Shown in pieces: positions 35,944 to 40,005 of a DNA stretch of 40,005 nucleotides. The position numbers and the translations under genes are program-made. The notes beneath the pieces are model-generated. The model had not been told where the DNA came from and did not search any database. It worked only from the letters and a program-made list of their open reading frames with translations. Numbering within the stretch: the stretch's first letter is position 1; each line of letters starts with the position of its first letter. Origin of the DNA: Deltaproteobacteria bacterium (lineage in GTDB: Bacteria; Desulfobacterota; Dissulfuribacteria; Dissulfuribacterales; Sh68); assembly GCA_021787835.1 (NCBI GenBank), contig JAJYLJ010000007.1, positions 1 through 40,005 of the forward strand, given 5' to 3'.

Positions 35944-37839
35944 ATGCTTGATCTTATTAGGCGGAATGCAAATTCATGGCTTTTGAAATTTATCCTCGGT
36001 GCAATAGCGCTTGTATTTGTGTTTTGGGGGATCGGCAATTTCAGGTCTCATAGGACAGAGACCGTGGCAAGTGTAAACGGTGAAAAGATATCCGTTGAGT
36101 CCTATCGCAGGGCCTATGGCGAAGCCATTGAACACTATAAGCAGATGTTTAAGGGGAGGATACCAGAGGGGCTTCTTGAAAAACTTAACGTCAAGCAGCA
36201 GGTCATAGGCGGTCTTATTCAGCAGGCCCTTGTACGTCAAGCCGCAAATAATATGGGGATCAGGATCAGCGATGAAGAGCTTCAAAAGGTGATCCTCGGG
36301 ATTCCAGCCTTTCAGCACAACGGCGTCTTTAATAAGACCATGTATGAAAGGATGCTCAGATCCCAGAGACTGTTGCCCATCACCTTTGAAAATCAACTCA
36401 GGGAACGGATGCTTACCGAGCGCGTCGTCGGTCTTTTGAGCGCGGGGCTCGCCGTGCCGGAGGATGAGGCAAGGGACTATTACATGTATGAAAACCAGCA
36501 GATAAATCTTGCCTATATTTTGTTCAATTCAAATGCGTGTACAGGGGATGTGAAGCCGACCGCCCAGGATATCTCCGCCTGGTATGACGCCCACAAGGAT
36601 GCCTACCGCACAGAACCGCAAATAAGTCTGGGTTATCTGTTCTTTGACCGGAACAGCCTTGCAAATGGCATAAAGATAAGCGATGAAGAGGCAAAAAACT
36701 ACTATCGGGATCATATATCGGATTACGAGAAAAAAGAAGAAAGACGCGCAAGCCATATACTTTTAAAAGTACCTGCAGACGCCAGTGAGGCACAGATTGA
36801 AGAGGTAAAGAAAAAGGCCGAGGGGATAATGGACCGCATCAAAAAGGGCGAAGACTTCAAGGCCCTTGCCAGGGAGTTTTCTGAAGATCCTGCAAGCGCA
36901 AAACAGGGTGGAGACCTTGGTTTTTTTACAAGGGGCAAGATGGCGAAGCCATTTGATGACGCGGTGTTCTCTATGAAGGTGGGCGAGGTGAAAGGGCCGG
37001 TGCTTACGCAATTCGGCTGGCACATAATAAGGCTGGATGATATAAGGCCGGCAAGTACGACGCCTTTTGATGAGGTGAAAGACGCAATCATGGCAAAACT
37101 CAAAAATGAAAAGGCAAGGCGGCTTGCCTGGGATGATGCAAATAGTGCTTACAATGAAATAATGGAGCTTGGAAGCCTTGCCGAATATACGAAGCGTCAT
37201 GGTCTTAAGCTTGAGACAACAGGGCTGTTCACTGAAAAGACGGCGCCGCAGGGCATGGGGCTTGCTCCGGATATTATAAAGACATTGTTTTCATTGGGTC
37301 AGGGAGAGCTGAGCTCCATCCTCCAGACCCCGAAGGGTGCGCTCATTGCCCAGGTGATTGACAAGAAGGCGCCGTATGTCAGGCCGTTGGAAGAGGTAAA
37401 GGACATGGTCAAGGACGCCGTCATCGCCGACAAGGCCAGGAAGATCTGCAAGGCCAAGGCTGTCAAGGCGCTCCAGATAGCCAGGCAGAAGGGTATCGAA
37501 GAGGCCGCGCGGGATGCCGGCCTCAATGTCAGCGAGACGGGTTTTTTTAAACATTCCGACATGACGGCTAATGGAAAACTCCCGTTTCCGGTTGCGAAGG
37601 CAGGATTCTCACTTTACCCAGGCAAGGTCTTTCCGGATGACGTGGTCAGCTCTGGAAATGATTTTTATGTCCTGTCTTTTAAAGGCATGAAAGATGCCGA
37701 TCCAAATGGCTTTGCGGCGCAGAAAGACGCCCTGGTCAAGCGTCTTCTTTCTCAAAAACAAAGGGCCGTGCTTGAGAGCTGGATCAGTGATCTAAAGTCA
37801 AGGGCCAAGATCAAGATAAATGATGTCCCGGGCCTTTAG
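35944..37839 (+). CDS. PpiD/SurA-like periplasmic peptidyl-prolyl isomerase
   Basis: N-terminal TM (LLKFILGAIALVFVFWGIGNF), SurA_N-like segment, parvulin domain RRASHILLKVPADAS...GGDLGFFTRGKMAKPFDDAVFSM...TQFGWHIIRLDD. Confidence 0.92.
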   Translation: MLDLIRRNANSWLLKFILGAIALVFVFWGIGNFRSHRTETVASVNGEKISVESYRRAYGEAIEHYKQMFKGRIPEGLLEKLNVKQQVIGGLIQQALVRQAANNMGIRISDEELQKVILGIPAFQHNGVFNKTMYERMLRSQRLLPITFENQLRERMLTERVVGLLSAGLAVPEDEARDYYMYENQQINLAYILFNSNACTGDVKPTAQDISAWYDAHKDAYRTEPQISLGYLFFDRNSLANGIKISDEEAKNYYRDHISDYEKKEERRASHILLKVPADASEAQIEEVKKKAEGIMDRIKKGEDFKALAREFSEDPASAKQGGDLGFFTRGKMAKPFDDAVFSMKVGEVKGPVLTQFGWHIIRLDDIRPASTTPFDEVKDAIMAKLKNEKARRLAWDDANSAYNEIMELGSLAEYTKRHGLKLETTGLFTEKTAPQGMGLAPDIIKTLFSLGQGELSSILQTPKGALIAQVIDKKAPYVRPLEEVKDMVKDAVIADKARKICKAKAVKALQIARQKGIEEAARDAGLNVSETGFFKHSDMTANGKLPFPVAKAGFSLYPGKVFPDDVVSSGNDFYVLSFKGMKDADPNGFAAQKDALVKRLLSQKQRAVLESWISDLKSRAKIKINDVPGL

Positions 37840-37943
37840 CTGTCATGTCTATGAGGTTCAAATATTTTAAGACCGCTTATATGATTCACTCTCAGGGCGG
37901 ATTGCGGTCAGCCGGCCGTGATGGTGGCCTTTTGCCGTAATTC

Positions 37944-39836
37944 ATGAAGACGCCGTTTTTAAAGTCCTTGGGGGACAGGGTCATACTTGGAGACGGGGCG
38001 ATCGGCACCTATCTATATGAAAAAGGGGTTGATTACGGCCAAAACACCGATCTTTTGAATATGCTTGAGCCTGATCTCGTCTTTTCAGTGCATGAAGAGT
38101 ATGTAAGGGCCGGGGCCGAGCTCATTGAAACCAATACGTTTGGCGCCAACAGGTTTAAGCTTGGGTCTCAAAAGTGCGAGGCCAGGGTAAGAGAGATAAA
38201 TTTGGCCGGCGCCGCCCTTGCCTCAAGGGCAGCCGGCAAGGAGATCTATGCAGCTGGCTCCGTCGGGCCGACAGGGGTGGAGTTTCCGCTTGGTCCGGAT
38301 ATCAAGGCGCACGACATCGAAGATGCCTTCAAGGAGCAGATTTCAGCCCTTTTGGAAGGAGGGGTGGATGTCCTGATTCTTGAGACATTTACATATCTGG
38401 ACGAACTCCTCATTGCAATAGGGGCCGCGGTGAGCCTTGCCGGGGATATCCCTGTTGTCGCGCAGATGGTATTCCCCACCCAGGCAAAGACCACACTTGG
38501 GCTGGATGCGGTTAGCTGCGCGGCAAAGGCGGTCAAGGCCGGGGCCTCTGTTTTTGGCTCAAATTGCGGCAGGGGTGTCAGCGCCGCCATGCAGGCACTT
38601 CAGCGCCTTTCCGTTATGAGGGACACCGTAGCGCTTTCTGCGTTTCCTAATGCAGGGCTTCCTGAATTGATAGGCAACCGGACGATATATCCGGCTCAAC
38701 CCGCTTATATGGCAAGGGCAATGACCGAGATGACAAAGCTAGGGGCAAGACTCGTAGGCGGTTGCTGCGGCACGACCCCCCTTCATATACATGAGTTTAA
38801 AAAGGCGCTTCACATAAAAAAGGCCTCCATATCGAGGGTCGTCCAGATATTTACGGAGGCTGTCGAGGACAATGGATGCCGCGAGGCCGAAACCATTGGC
38901 CGCGGGGGTCTTGTTGACGGCCTTAAAGATGCAAAGATACCCATATTGGTTGAGCTTGATCCGCCGCAGCATCTTGATGTGAGAGGCATAATAGACGGCG
39001 CCGGATCGCTCGCCGCCGCAGGGGCCGACGCGATCACCCTTGCGGAACATCCTCTTGCCATCCTTCGGGCCGATAATCTGTCGCTCGCCCATTTTATCCG
39101 CGATGAGATAGGGATACAGGCCGTGGTCCACCTGACATGCCGCGATCGCAACATCCTCGGGCTGGAGGCGCAGATAATGGGTGCATATCTTCTTGGCATA
39201 GAGGCGATTCTTGCCATAACAGGAGACCCTGCGGCATCGAGCAATCAGCCTGGGGTGAGCGGGGTCTTTGATCTTAATTCCATAGGCCTTGTCAAGATGA
39301 TAAGCCAGTTCAATCGCGGCTATAACATGGCAGGAAATCCCATGCACAAGAGGACGAACTTTTCAATTGGTGTTGCGTTTAGCTACAGGCCTTCGAGTCC
39401 GGCCCTCCAGGTGCAAAGACTTGAACAAAAGGCGGCCAGCGGCGCGCATTTTGTGATGACCCAGCCGCTTTTTGATGCGGATGACATAGAGGCCATGATG
39501 GAAGCCGTTTCTCACATAAATATACCTGTATTTACCGGCATATTCCCTTTGATGTCAGCCAGAAACGCGGATTTTCTCCATAATGAGATACCAGGGATCA
39601 ATATACCTTCATCCATCAGAAAGGCCCTGTGGAGCTATGAGAACGTAGAGGACCAGAGGAAGGCGGCGATGGAATTTACCAATAAGCTTATATCCAAGAT
39701 CGCCTCATGGGTGGACGGCCTTTATATAATAAGTCCGCTCAATAAATGGGAAGTCTCGGCCAGCCTCGTGGTCGATATAAGAAAGGCCGGTTTCAAGGGA
39801 AGCGGAAGGATGGCCGTGCCTGATAGGACGGCTTAG
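37944..39836 (+). CDS. Bifunctional homocysteine S-methyltransferase / methylenetetrahydrofolate reductase
   Basis: LGDGAIGTYLYEKG, ETNTFGANRFKL, GSNCGRG and GGCCGTTP zinc ligands; C-terminal MTHFR domain HLTCRDRN, AITGDPA, MTQPLFDADD. Confidence 0.94.
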   Translation: MKTPFLKSLGDRVILGDGAIGTYLYEKGVDYGQNTDLLNMLEPDLVFSVHEEYVRAGAELIETNTFGANRFKLGSQKCEARVREINLAGAALASRAAGKEIYAAGSVGPTGVEFPLGPDIKAHDIEDAFKEQISALLEGGVDVLILETFTYLDELLIAIGAAVSLAGDIPVVAQMVFPTQAKTTLGLDAVSCAAKAVKAGASVFGSNCGRGVSAAMQALQRLSVMRDTVALSAFPNAGLPELIGNRTIYPAQPAYMARAMTEMTKLGARLVGGCCGTTPLHIHEFKKALHIKKASISRVVQIFTEAVEDNGCREAETIGRGGLVDGLKDAKIPILVELDPPQHLDVRGIIDGAGSLAAAGADAITLAEHPLAILRADNLSLAHFIRDEIGIQAVVHLTCRDRNILGLEAQIMGAYLLGIEAILAITGDPAASSNQPGVSGVFDLNSIGLVKMISQFNRGYNMAGNPMHKRTNFSIGVAFSYRPSSPALQVQRLEQKAASGAHFVMTQPLFDADDIEAMMEAVSHINIPVFTGIFPLMSARNADFLHNEIPGINIPSSIRKALWSYENVEDQRKAAMEFTNKLISKIASWVDGLYIISPLNKWEVSASLVVDIRKAGFKGSGRMAVPDRTA

Positions 39837-39837
39837 G

Positions 39838-40005
39838 TTAACTGTGCCTAAGGTCTGAAAGGGCCTTTTTGAGGGCCGCTATGTGGACCTCGCCTGCAAA
39901 GTGAAGCTGGCTTTTGCCTGATATCGGATCAAAACTGGATGGATCCGCCATACATAAATATTGAGCCTCTCTGCCGATCGCGCTTACAGCCTCTTCGATC
40001 TTGAC
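39838..40005 (-). CDS. C-terminal fragment of an unidentified protein, truncated by window edge
   Basis: Open minus frame VKIEEAVSAIGREAQYLCMADPSSFDPISGKSQLHFAGEVHIAALKKALSDLRHS* ending at TAA (39840-39838). Confidence 0.5.
   Translation of the reverse strand, partial: VKIEEAVSAIGREAQYLCMADPSSFDPISGKSQLHFAGEVHIAALKKALSDLRHS

Noticed and set aside
1-40005. CRISPR arrays, IS elements, prophage or toxin-antitoxin loci
   Set aside because: No regularly spaced repeats, transposase/integrase signatures or paired small toxin/antitoxin ORFs were recognisable; the coding content is mainly housekeeping.

Overview
The window looks like a gene-dense bacterial chromosome segment. Gene content (class I-type hcp, bifunctional homocysteine methyltransferase/MTHFR, tig-clpP-clpX-lon, dapF-lysA-argH) suggests an anaerobic deltaproteobacterial-type genome, but that is only an inference. 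Most of it is housekeeping: malQ; an acyl-ligase/ACP/acyltransferase fusion; a LolB-like lipoprotein; mltG-dapF-lysA-lipoprotein-argH-deacetylase-like; a polyprenyl synthase; an MFS transporter; an hcp redox cluster; a PAS-GGDEF-EAL protein; lon/clpX/clpP/tig; tRNA-Leu(UAG); ndk; thiL-ogt-phosphoesterase-histidine kinase; recN; a PP-loop protein; a PpiD/SurA-like foldase; and metH-N-term/MTHFR. I saw no CRISPR array, transposon, prophage or recognisable defence island. The most interesting signals are non-coding or at residue level: (1) a promoter with a Fur-like core, a ~125-nt structured transcript and a strong intrinsic terminator at ~15260-15420 (candidate iron-responsive sRNA or attenuated leader); (2) a TTGAC-N4-GTCAA palindrome placed at -41.5 for hcp and over the -35 of a divergent small unknown ORF; (3) a multi-hairpin, three-way-junction-like intergenic element at 20482-20630; (4) a polysaccharide-deacetylase-fold protein whose catalytic motifs all look lost; (5) an LptM-like lipoprotein head fused to FnIII-like repeats beside lysA-dapF. 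All folds and motif matches were made by eye and need computation.
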